Shown here: in pieces, positions 32,954 to 42,436 of the stretch
Position numbering within the stretch: position 1 is the first letter of the stretch
Layout of the letters: every line of letters starts with the position of its first letter
From: Cyanophora paradoxa
Lineage: Eukaryota; Glaucocystophyceae; Cyanophorales; Cyanophoraceae
Assembly (NCBI GenBank): GCA_004431415.1
Contig: QPMI01000161.1
Location: forward strand, 148,461 to 212,460
Reading direction: 5' to 3'
Length of the DNA stretch: 64,000 bases
Made by a program: the position numbers and the translations under genes
The notes under the pieces: generated by a model
What the model saw: only the letters and a program-made list of their open reading frames with translations
What the model was told of the DNA's origin: nothing
Databases searched by the model: none

Positions 32954-34583
32954 ATGGCGCAGCCGGAGATTTCGATCCAAGTCGCGACCGCCGGCCCGCA
33001 GCTTGCAGCCCTGCAAACGGCTGGCGCGTCCAAGAGCAAGCTCGCCGTGCATTACGTGACGGTGGGTGATGTCTCAGCCGCGATCGGAGGCCGCTGCTGA
33101 ACCCGTCGCGAACAGCCCGGCGAGGTGATCACTTCTGAGCAGGGCTTTCTACGGTGAGCGACGCAGCGCCAATGAATACACCATCGATCGCGCTCTGATC
33201 CCTGCGCTCGCGCAGGGGCCACGGCACGTACGTGGAGGACGGCAGCCTGATCGCTTCTGTGAGCGGCGTGGTGGAGCGTGTGAACAAGCTCATCTCCGTG
33301 CGGCCGCTGCGTTCCAGGTGCCCCGCAACGCCGAGCAAACCGCTCGCGACTCGGCCTCACATCGCGGCGCAGGTACACTGGCGAGATTGGCGATGTGGTG
33401 GTCGGGCGCATCGCGGAGGTCGGCCAGAAGCGGTGGAAAGTCGACGTGAACTCGCGACAAGACGCCGTGCTTCAGCTATCTTCTATCAACCTTCCCGGCG
33501 GCGTTCAGGTTCGGAACACTTCGTCTCGAGACTTTCCCATTCGAAATCACCGCACAATCTAAGCCTTAATTCGAATGATGACCAAAAAAATTATCAAAGG
33601 CTTAACCATTGACGTCCCTCACGGGGCGCTTGAAACAACCTTTGTCTGACTCTGCGATCTATTCATCTTTCCTACTTCTCCCGCCCCACTTTCACGGAGT
33701 AAACTATCTCGAATGATGACCAAAAAAATTATCAAAGGCTTAACCATTGACGTCCCTCACGGGGCGCTTGAAACAACCTTTGTCTGACTCTGCGATCTAT
33801 TCATCTTTCCTACTTCTCCCGCCCCACTTTCACGGAGTAAACTATCTCGAATGATGACCAAAAAATTATCAAAGGCTTAACCATTGACGTCCCTCACGGG
33901 GCGCTTGAAAACACCTTTGTCTGACTCGCCTCTCTCCCTGCGCGCTTAATTTCCGGCCCCCTCGTACCCGTCCTCGCCAGCTGCTCACCACTCCCGCGCC
34001 GCCGCCGGCAGCGGAGGCGCACGATGGAGGACGAGCTGAACATGCGACTCTTCTTCGAAGAGGGGGACCTGATCTCGGTGCGCTGGGATCCCCCCGAGGC
34101 CCCGCTCCTCCCCCCCGACGCGCTTGCCGGCAGGCGGAGGTGCAGTCCTTCTTCGCGGACGGGGCGCTGGGCCTTCACACGCGCTCGCTCAAGTACGGGA
34201 AGCTGGAGAACGGCGTGGTGGTGGTCGTGCCGCAGACGCTCGTGAAGCGGGCCAAGCAGCACTTCCACAGCCTGCCCGAGCTCGGGGTGGACGTCATCCT
34301 GGGGAACAACGGCTTCTGCTGGGTGGCGCCCCTCGAGAAGGGCGAGGCGACGCGGGAGGCGCGCGAGGCCGTCGCCCGCGTCCGCAACGCCATCGAGCTC
34401 CTCGGCCAGCTCTTCGTCGCCGTGTACCCCCAGACCATCGCCGACGTCGTCGAGGGCGCCGCCGCCCGCGGGCTCTCCCCGGCGGAGATGCTCAGGCCCG
34501 AGCACGCCCTGGCGATCACGGAGCGCGCCCGCTCCCGCCGAGAGGTACCCGAGGGCGCCTCCGCCAAGTACGGCGAGATATAG
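32954..34583 (+). CDS. RRP4: RRP4 / EXOSC2, RNA exosome cap subunit
   Basis: Exons 32954-33061, 33116-33153 and one from 33216 join in frame to give [40 protein letters not shown] and [12 protein letters not shown]. Then come [20 protein letters not shown] and [20 protein letters not shown] (S1 domain). After a roughly 500-bp intron the product resumes with [20 protein letters not shown], then [20 protein letters not shown] and the KH region [14 protein letters not shown]. These are the N-terminal, S1 and KH blocks of the RRP4 cap protein, which helps guide RNA into the exosome core. The C-terminus reads [10 protein letters not shown]. The large intron contains a 138-bp tandem repeat. All splice sites used are GT-AG. 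Confidence 0.95.
33571..33920. repeat. 138-bp tandem repeat in an RRP4 intron, about 2.5 copies
   Basis: Units begin tcgaatgatgaccaaaaaa at 33571, 33709 and 33847, a constant period of 138 bp. The first two copies are essentially identical. The third has one A fewer in the A-run and a small change (gaaaacacc for gaaacaacc) before it ends at the tgactc word. The unit is AT-rich compared with the exons and is wholly intronic between the S1 and KH coding parts. Confidence 0.95.
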
Positions 34584-34821
34584 CCGCTCGGGTAGTGCAC
34601 AGCGTACGCCTGGTTGGGCCCAGCAGCAGCAGCGCGGGGCAGAGCAGTTCTCGTCAGGTTTAGAGTACGTAGTAACCGTAGCGCAGGCCAGGCAGTGTAA
34701 GGTTCTGCAGTTATCGTAGTAGTGTTAATACTGTGTTATTGCTTCACTTATTCGATCGAATCGACGCGAGCTACGTACAGATACGCCGCCGACGGACTGA
34801 GCGACATCGGGGCCGGGGCCC

Positions 34822-37037
34822 TCAGGCGGAGGCCGGGGTGCCGCCGGCGGGGGCTGCCTCGGAGGGCGAGGCAATGGGTGGGAATAGTTGAGCAGCCATC
34901 GCGCGGAGAGCGTACTCGCCCCGGATTTCGCGATCGAACACTCGCACCTGCTCGGAAAAAAATGATAAAGGGCGAACAGGTACACGGCGCTTCGAATCGC
35001 GCAAGTGTGGGGGGCGGGCCTGAGAGATCTTGAGGTCGGGGTCGGCGGCGCGCAGGGTGCGCTCCACGAATGCGATGTTCGACGCGTGGTCCCGCCCCCG
35101 CTGGGCGCAGAAGGCGCACGGCTCTTCCGCTCCGTGGCCTGCCTCCCCGGGGGCCGGCGCCTCCCCCGGCGGGGGCATCACCTGCTGTCGATAAGGGCGG
35201 GGGGAAGGGGGGAGGGGCGAGAAAGAAAGCGGAGGGGGTTACGACTCGCCTGGTTGACGACGATGCGGTGGACGGGTACGTGCTCCTGGCGGAGCTCTGC
35301 GACCAGCCGCTCCGTCTCCGCGATCGCCATCATCTGGTACCGGGGTCAAAAGAGGAGGGGGGGGGGGAGGCAGAGGGGGGCGGAGCGCGGACGGTGGGGA
35401 TGGTGACGACGACGAACTCGGTAGCCTCCTGGTCCCGGAATAGCTTCGAGACCTGGGCACGTACCCCTTGGGTGGGGAAAGGGCGAAGGAAAGCTGGGGG
35501 GGTCGGGAGGCTGGGGGGTACCTGCTTCATGCTCTCCTTCATCTCCTCGAGCTGCTGGAGGGCCTCGGCCTCCTCGGAGGCGCTAGGGGCGCCCCCGAAC
35601 ATCGACGCCGCCTGGCCCCTGCGAGCACGGAGCGCCGCGACTCAGACTCCATATCCCACAACAGCAAGAACGTTGGACGGACATGAAGGAGGACATCTTG
35701 GAGCGGAGGGAGATGATCTTGCCGACCATCGAATCAAGGAACTGGGGGAACTGCAGCAGCCGCAGCGTGTGGCCCGTCGGCGCCGTGTCGAACACGATCC
35801 GATCGAACTGCGAGTATGCAGGGTCCTGCGCGGCGCTCAGGTGAGGGGCCGAGGTGGCGGACGGCTCCAGGGGCGGGCGCGGAGCGAGGATGTGGGGGTA
35901 CCTGGATAAAGCGGACGATCTCTGATAGAGCGAGGGTCTCGTCGAATCCCGGCGGCATCTTCTCGAAAAGCTCGCCCAGCTCCTGAGATACGGAAAATAA
36001 AGAGAGAATGGGGTACGTAGAGGAGGGGAGGGGGGTACGCACGCCCATGCCCATGGCGGAGAGCTGTGCCTGGTCCTGGGCGCTCATGGGGGCGAGGGAG
36101 GCGCGGCGGCCCTTCTCCGGGTCCAGCTCCAGCCCCCACAGGTTCGGGATCCCCGGTACAGGCACAGGCTCCTCCTCGTCCCCCGGCGTCTGCCGCGGAA
36201 TCAGAGAGGGAGAAGTTCGGGCGGGGTAAGGCCGCGCACGGTGAGCGGGGGGCAGTTGAAAGAGTCGGAGAGGGAGTGCGCGGGGTCGGTGGAGAGCACG
36301 AGGGTCTTCTCACCTGCGGGGCGCGCTTCGGCGGCGCGCGAGGCGCCGCGGGCCCTGCGGGAAGGCGGACCGAGGCTTGCGAACTGGACGGCGATGGCCG
36401 CGGCCGTGCTCGTCTTGCCCACGCCGCCCTTGCCGCCCACCTGCGACCGACGAATCAGAGGAGTCGATCCAGAGTTCGGTGCGAGCGCCGCCTGCACCAT
36501 AATGTATCGGCGCTTTTTGTTGGTGATGAGGTCGCGGGTCTCCGGCGGCGGCGGAGTCCACGGCGCCGGCTGCGACGTCCTCGATCGCACCGGCGCCTGA
36601 GCTGTAACAGAGGAGCTAGACGAGGCAGCAGGCGACTGCTCCGCGGACGACGGCGCCTGGCGGGCCGGGCGCGATTCGTCCTTCGACGAGCTCCCGCGGA
36701 AGCGCGCAACAAGCTGCTGGGCGGCGAGAGCCACTACAGCACCAGCTGCACCAGTGAAGATCGGCGTCGCGTTGAAGCTGCGGGGCTTCGGCGCGTTCGG
36801 CTGCGCGTCGACGGAGATTTGCGTCTGCGTGCCGGTCGTCTTCCCGGTGCTCTGCGAGCCGCCGGCGCGAGCGACGACCTCATAATCTTGCCCCCGGCTG
36901 ACTCTGCTGCGCTGGATCCGCCCCCCGGCGTCGAATCGCTGCTCGCTCCTCCCGTACAGCTCGCCGCGCGCCGACGCGATCCCGTTCCTGGGCGGAGCTA
37001 CCGGAACTGCGAAAGCCTGGTCGTGCGCGCCGCGCAT
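34822..37037 (-). CDS. GET3/ArsA-type ATPase with N-terminal plastid-like targeting region
   Basis: The ATPase part has the deviant Walker [21 protein letters not shown] (after a YIM/VGGKGG splice), [17 protein letters not shown] (switch I), [20 protein letters not shown] (switch II) and a late block [29 protein letters not shown] motif supplies a CxxC pair like the zinc site of eukaryotic GET3. About 200 residues precede the ATPase. They open [17 protein letters not shown] and include a hydrophobic helix ([19 protein letters not shown]) followed by a Ser/Pro-rich linker. The Phe-containing leader and the internal helix suggest a plastid, possibly membrane-linked, GET3 rather than the cytosolic tail-anchor targeting form. 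This is inference. About ten short introns. The start lies only 65 bp from the divergent METTL14 start. Confidence 0.9.
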
Positions 37038-37102
37038 CTTTACTCGAGGTGCGGCCGTGTGCGGCGGTGCGCCTGCAACCCGGGTATAGGAAGAATTCGG
37101 CG
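37038..37102. promoter_or_regulatory. 65-bp gap between divergent GET3-like and METTL14 start codons
   Basis: The two ATGs are only 65 bp apart on opposite strands. Transcription start sites therefore must overlap, or one of the start codons is actually further inside its gene. No core promoter element stands out. Confidence 0.5.
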
Positions 37103-39017
37103 ATGTACGAGGTGGTGCGGCTGCGCTCGGAGCGGCGTCGGCGGACGGCCGTCGAGGTCCTTGACGCGCTCGGACGATCTCCGCCGCCCTCCCCGGCTCC
37201 GCGTGAAGGAGAGCGTTGGTGGGATCAGTACGACAACGCCGCGCGCGGAGGCGCAGACGAGGACAGCGAAGAACGAACGTCGCGCAGCGCTCGCACGGAG
37301 AGCGACGTGTACGAGTCCGGCGAATCCGCGAAGCGGGCGCGGGTCGGCGGCAGCGCAGAGTGTACGCGCGATTCGGAGCGGAGCCTCCAGGGCTCCTCTG
37401 CCGGCCCTGGAGGAACCTCCACAGCCAATGCTCTTGGTGTGTACCGGCCCCGCCTCGGCAGCTCGCAGGCTCGGCCGCGGTCCTCGATCACTTCCGCTTT
37501 CGAATTCAGCTGACTGGCTGTGCGGCAGCGCGCGCAAGAGAGCACACGGGCACGACCTCGACACAGCTGCTCGACAGACCGAAGAACGACTACAGCCTGC
37601 ACTTCGTGACGAGCGGGCAGCGGCCGCAGAACTTCGTGCGGGACGCCGACATGCACGATCGGTTGGAGGAGTACCCGAAGCTGCGCGAGCTGTTCACGCT
37701 CAAGGAGGAGATCTACAAGCGCACGGCCCCGCCGCCCTTCTACCTTCAGTGCGACCTCCGCACATTTGATCTCGCCTCTCTTTCCCTCAAGTTCGACGTG
37801 ATCCTCGTCGACCCGCCCTGGCCCGAGTGCGCGCGCTCGCCTGTGCGCACGCTCGACCCGTCCGCTCACATTCCGGGCAGGTACGCGCGGCGGTATCCCG
37901 GCCTGGTCACGGACAGCTGGAGCTTCGAGGAGATGGCGCGCCTGCGGATCGACGCCGTCGCCGACAGCGTGCGCTCCCTCCCGCGCTCCTTCGCCTCCCG
38001 TTGCCCGCGGCCGCCTTCCGAGCCTCTCTGCAGCGCTGCTTCCTCTTCCTGTGGGTCGGCAGCAGTGAGGGCTTGGACCACGTGCGCGCGCCCCGCCTCG
38101 GGCCTCCTGCCGCTTTTCCCCCTCGTCACCCCCGTGTTCCGCCCCCAGGGCCGGCAGCTGATGCGGCGGTGGGGCTTCCGCCGCTGCGAGGACGTCTGCT
38201 GGCTCAAGACGAACGTTCGCCGCACCGACTCACGCGTCGTCGACCACGACAAGGAGAGGCGCGTATCCCTCCTCGAACTCCCCCCTCCGTCGGCCTCACC
38301 CCCCGTGCAGCGTTCTGAAACGGGTAAAGGAGCACCTGCTGGTGGGTATCCGGGGCACGGTGCGGGGCGCCGCGGCGGGGTCCGGGGGCGGCCTCGTGAA
38401 GGGCGGCCCCCGGGGCCAGGTGCGGCGCTCGACGGACGGCGACTTCATCCACGCGAACGTCGACACCGACATCGTCATCGCCGAGGAGCCGCCCCACGGC
38501 TGTCCGCCCCGCCCCGCCCCGCCCCGCCCCGCTCCGCGCTGCGCCCCCGCCTCGAGGGCTCTCGGCGCTAGCGAGCTTCAGCTTCCAGTTGAACTGACTC
38601 TCTTACGAACTCCGCCCATATTATAAACTGAACGTTTCAGAAGTATAGCCGCGGCCGCGCCACCGCGCCCGCCCGCTTAGTCGCCGCAGCGCTGCGGAAG
38701 CCGGAGGAGGTGTACCACGTCGTCGAGCACTTCTGCCTCGGGCAGCGCCGCCTCGAGCTCTTCGGCGAGGCCCGTGCTTTGCCGCCACCCCTCCCGATCC
38801 CCTTCTAGTGTTGACGCGGGCGGCGCAGACGCACAACATCCGGCAGGGCTGGCTGACGCTGGGGCGCGACCTTGTCGGCTCGAGCTTCAGCCGCCCCGCC
38901 TACCTCGCCGCCCTCGAGCGGGCCGGCCCGCGCGTCCCCACCACGCCCCAGATCGAGGCCCTCCGCCCCAAGTCGCCCCCTCGCGGCGGGCCCCGCCTCG
39001 GCGCCGGCCCCAAGTAG
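37103..39017 (+). CDS. METTL14: METTL14-type MT-A70 family RNA N6-adenosine methyltransferase subunit
   Basis: After an Arg/Ser/Glu-rich N-terminal exon the product reads [71 protein letters not shown] and [18 protein letters not shown]. Then come [55 protein letters not shown] and [53 protein letters not shown] and [10 protein letters not shown] follow. Order and sequence match METTL14, including the RPQNF and EYPKLREL blocks, across the full MTase domain. The notable difference is DPPW where animal METTL14 has EPPL, so the catalytic tetrapeptide typical of METTL3 is present. The tail [14 protein letters not shown] resembles the family's Arg/Gly-rich end. The protein would act in the nucleus with METTL3 to make m6A in RNA. 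Confidence 0.93.
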
Positions 39018-39078
39018 CAGCGGGAAGGCTTAGCCAGGATTTGAAGTAAGAGAGAGCAGGTCCTTCGGCTGGCTGGAG

Positions 39079-41047
39079 CTAGACGAGGAGGTAGGAGACG
39101 AGGGCCTGCTCGCGGGCGGTGGCGTCCGAGTGCCACTTCTCCACGATGGCGCGGAGCAGCGGGTCCCCCCGCCGCCCGCACATCACGTCCTGCATCGCCC
39201 GGTACCCCAGCAGCCACGAGTCGTCCGCCGACCGCGGCCGCCGGTTCATCTCGTAGTCGTCGTGCCACATCTGCGCGCGCGAGCCCCCGGACTCTTCTTC
39301 GCTGCGGAGGGGTGCGCAAATGAACTTCCAAACGCACGCGGCCGGAGAGGGTCACGAGGAGGTCGTCGCCCATGAAGAAGCACGCGTAGCTGTACCCCCC
39401 GTCAGAACGAGGGAGGGCTCCGGTAAAAGAAGAGGCGGGCGGAGGGCGTGGAAATAAGCACAAGAAGACTAGGGGGTAGATCTTAAAATCACAGAGAGAG
39501 ATAGATTCGCCGGATCTCGGGAGGCTCATAAGCGTGGGACAAGCTCAAGAGCGTAGACAGCTACACGCGCGAGCTGGGGCAAGGGGCTGGGGATGCGGAC
39601 CCGAGGGCGTGGAGGTAGGCGACGGCGTCCCTGAGGCGCTCGGGGGGCATCTCCGCCACCGACGCCGCCTCCGCCCGCTCCCCGAGGAACAGGTCCCCCA
39701 CGTAGTCTGCGCCCCCGGGGGCACTCAATTCCTCGGTGTGCGTTCGGGGGGCGCCGCGGCGCGCACCGCTCCACTGCGGCCCGTACTCGAAGAAGAGTAC
39801 GGCGATCCGGCGGCGGGAGAGGAGCTCCCGCATACCCCGCAGCGCCGGCGCCTCGTACCCCTGCCGGACTGTTTCGAGAAGGGGAGGAAGCAGGAGGCCT
39901 GTACCCCCACCTCGATGTCCATCATGACCATGTCGAGCTCGGGGGCCCGCGGGTCCCCCGTCGGGTCGGCCGGAAGCGCCCCAGGTACCGCCTGCGCCAC
40001 GTACGAGTCCAGACGGACCGCCGTGTCCTGCAGTGGGCTCGATCTGGGGCGGGAGATTTGAGGGGGGGCGGGGCGGGCGGGCCATTCGGATGGCGCCGGT
40101 GCGCTCGGTGAGGACCCCGTTCGCCCGGTCGACCTGCAGCTGACCCGCAGTCCTGCGGCCCCCGTCGCCCCGTCCCGCAAGAAGGGGATGGGGAGGGGTT
40201 CGCACCATCGGGAGCAGCTCCCGCTGTCTGCGCGCGGCGCGGGCCGGTCGGCGGGAGGGCCGGCGAGCCCTTCATAGGGATCGAATCACATGTCGCGCAC
40301 CGCACATGGTGGCGGTGCCGTCGCGCTCAGAGACCGCCTGCGAGAGCGATCAAATGAGCGGGGGCCAGGAGCGCTGGCGCTCTAGGGGCGAGCGGCGCGC
40401 CTTTGGGACGAGCACGACGGTCCCTGCGGCGATCTGCGTGCGGTACTTCTGCTCCAGGTGCGGAATCCAGCGCGGCGCCGGCTCGAAGGTGTGGATGGCG
40501 CCCGCGAAGCCCGGCCACAGCTTCAGCACCTCGTCGATCTCGTCGCCCTCTTGCGGCTTCGGGAACGAAGGCGCCTTCAGCACGCGCGCGTCTACGACAC
40601 TCACACAGCGAGGCGACACGGCTGTAAGCAGATTACGGCTCGCGGACGCACGCCGAGGCTGAAGAAAGTCATCGCGTCGGGGCGGAGCTCCCGAAAGATC
40701 GGCAGGAGCTGCCGCAGCGGGCGTAAGCGCATGAAAACAGGCAGGACAGGGCGATGATATGCGAGATTGTACCTTCCGCTTAGGCGCGTGCCTGCCTGGG
40801 CCGTACCTGCGAGCGCGTCAGCGCGTGCTGGCCCGAGCGCGGCGTACGTTACTACTACTAGCCTGTCCCGGTTTGCGAAAAGGAAGGCGACGTTGGCGTC
40901 CCGGATCCGGCTTATCTCCTTGACGGGGATGCCGAGCTGAGGGTCAAAGGCGCCCTCTTCTGTCGCGCCGGCCTCCCCCGCGGTGAGCGGGAGCAGCGTT
41001 GCCACCGCGAGCACGGCGACGACGAGCGCTAAGCGTCGCCAGGCCAT
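39079..41047 (-). CDS. Secretory-pathway FkbM-family methyltransferase-like protein
   Basis: A signal peptide or anchor opens the protein: MAWRRLALVVAVLAVATLLP. Later exons give DEIDEVLKLWPGFAGAIHTF, EPAPRWIPHLEQKYRTQI, TAVRLDSYVAQAVPG and ELDMVMMDIE. A short intron then joins GYEAPALRGMRELLSRRRIA and VLFFEYGPQW. The joined MDIEGYEAPALRG and the TFEPAP block are signatures of the FkbM methyltransferase fold (SAM-binding acidic strand and the post-motif DxEGxE). The C-terminal exons (YACFFMGDDLLVTLSG, MWHDDYEMNRRPRSADDSWL, VEKWHSDATAREQALVSYLL) are not part of the core and I do not recognise them. FkbM enzymes methylate hydroxyls of glycans or polyketides; a lumenal glycan substrate is plausible here. 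Divergent from the HNH gene with 138 bp between starts. Confidence 0.75.
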
Positions 41048-41185
41048 TTGCGGCTCGGCGGCTCAGCTCAGCAAGCAGCGAGCTGAGCGCCGAGCTCGGC
41101 TTGCTGGGTACGCCGGTTTGCAGCGGTCGGAAGTCGAGACCCGCATCAGATCACTGGCCGCGTCTTCCAGGCGCTTTTAGCGGCG

Positions 41186-42209
41186 ATGGGCAACGCGTCG
41201 GCGCACGCGGAGGGCGAGCGGGCAAGCTCGCCAAAGCGCGACGCAAACGACAGCCGCGGCGAGCGGATATTCGACAAAGCGATGAAGGACGCGTGTTGGA
41301 GCAAGGTATGCTGCGATCGCTGCGCGCTGCAGACCGCCATCCGACGCCTACGCAGGCCACGACAATCGCAGGCCGCGACCCGCAGCGCTGGCGGCTGGAC
41401 GCCGTCGGCAACATCGTCTGCAAGAAGCTGACTTCGTGTGAGGGTTGCCTCTGTGAGTCCTCGCCGTTCACGCCGTGTGCCGTTGCTCACCGCCGCGCGC
41501 GCGCAGGCCACGAGTACGATCACATCACTCCGTACAGCAAGGGCGGCAAGACGGAGCTGTCCAACTGCCAGATCCTGCAGACACGAGTCAACCGGTGTGC
41601 CTTCGAATTCCAGCCCTGACGCTCTCCGTGGGCTCGCGTGAGCTGGCTCTGCAGGTTCAAGGGGAACAAGATCCTCGAGGGCGAGGAGCTGCGCAAGTTC
41701 TCGTGCGATCTGAACCTCACAGGTGGGCGCTTTCGCTCCCGCTTCCGCTCCCGCTTGCGCTCGCCCATGCCGCTGCGCCGGCGCCTGCAGAGCGGGACCT
41801 GGACGTGGTCGAGATGGCTGTCTACGGGAACATTAGGCGGGTGGGCCTCGTCTGCAAGGTGCCCACCCTCGAGGAGATCCAGGTTCGCTCGTACCCCCCG
41901 CCCACGCCCCGCCCCGCCGCCCGCCCCCCTGCCTTGTGAAGCCCGCCCCAGAGTGGCAATGCGAAGGACCCGTGCCGTTTGCCAGACCCAGAGAAGGAGG
42001 GAGCGGGCCGCGTCATTGGGCAGGAGGGCTTCATTCAGTCGCTGTGGCTAAACGTCGCGGGTTTCTTTTACTTTGGGCCCTTCTCGGGATCGGACTCGAG
42101 CCGGCGGCGCCACCGCCACCGCCACCGCAAGTTCAGGCCCGAGCAGCAGCAGCACCAGGACGGCGCGTACTTCCGCGGCCGCGCCCGCCACCTCAAGAAG
42201 TACCAGTGA
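41186..42209 (+). CDS. HNH endonuclease-domain protein, plant/algal type
   Basis: Exon 1 (41186-41305) gives MGNASAHAEGERASSPKRDA and ends FDKAMKDACWSK. The next exon (from 41356) continues ATTIAGRDPQRWRLDAVGN then IVCKKLTSCEGCLC. After an intron comes HEYDHITPYSKGGKTELSNC, then QILQ...VNR, FKGNKILEGEELRKFSC and RDLDVVEMAVYGNIRRVG. The ExDHxxPxSKGGxxxxxNCQ core with CxxC upstream is the HNH/beta-beta-alpha-metal motif found in a single-copy plant protein family of unknown role, not in a homing element. The last exon adds LPDPEKEGAGRVIGQEGFIQ and a His/Arg-rich stretch ([20 protein letters not shown]). Catalytic His and Asn appear intact. Nuclease activity is inferred from the motif only. Confidence 0.85.
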
Positions 42210-42436
42210 AGGCGGCAGCGGGCGGGGCGGGGTAGCTGGGAGTGTTCGTGTGCGTAGGAGGGGGGCAGTGGACTGAGCTATATTGAAGTATAATCAACCC
42301 GTACCGCTTAATTAGAACTGGAGGCTACAGCCCTATGGCTACAGCCGGGCCAGGTGCTCGGGCTTGAAAAGAAACTCGGATTCGAAAAGGAAACGGAATG
42401 CGAGCGCTCAAGCTTCCCTCCGGGGCCAAGCTAGCT

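Noticed and set aside
41186-42209. HNH motif considered as a homing endonuclease or intron-encoded element
   Set aside because: The domain is split by ordinary spliceosomal introns and matches a conserved plant/algal single-copy family; there is no intein or group I/II context.
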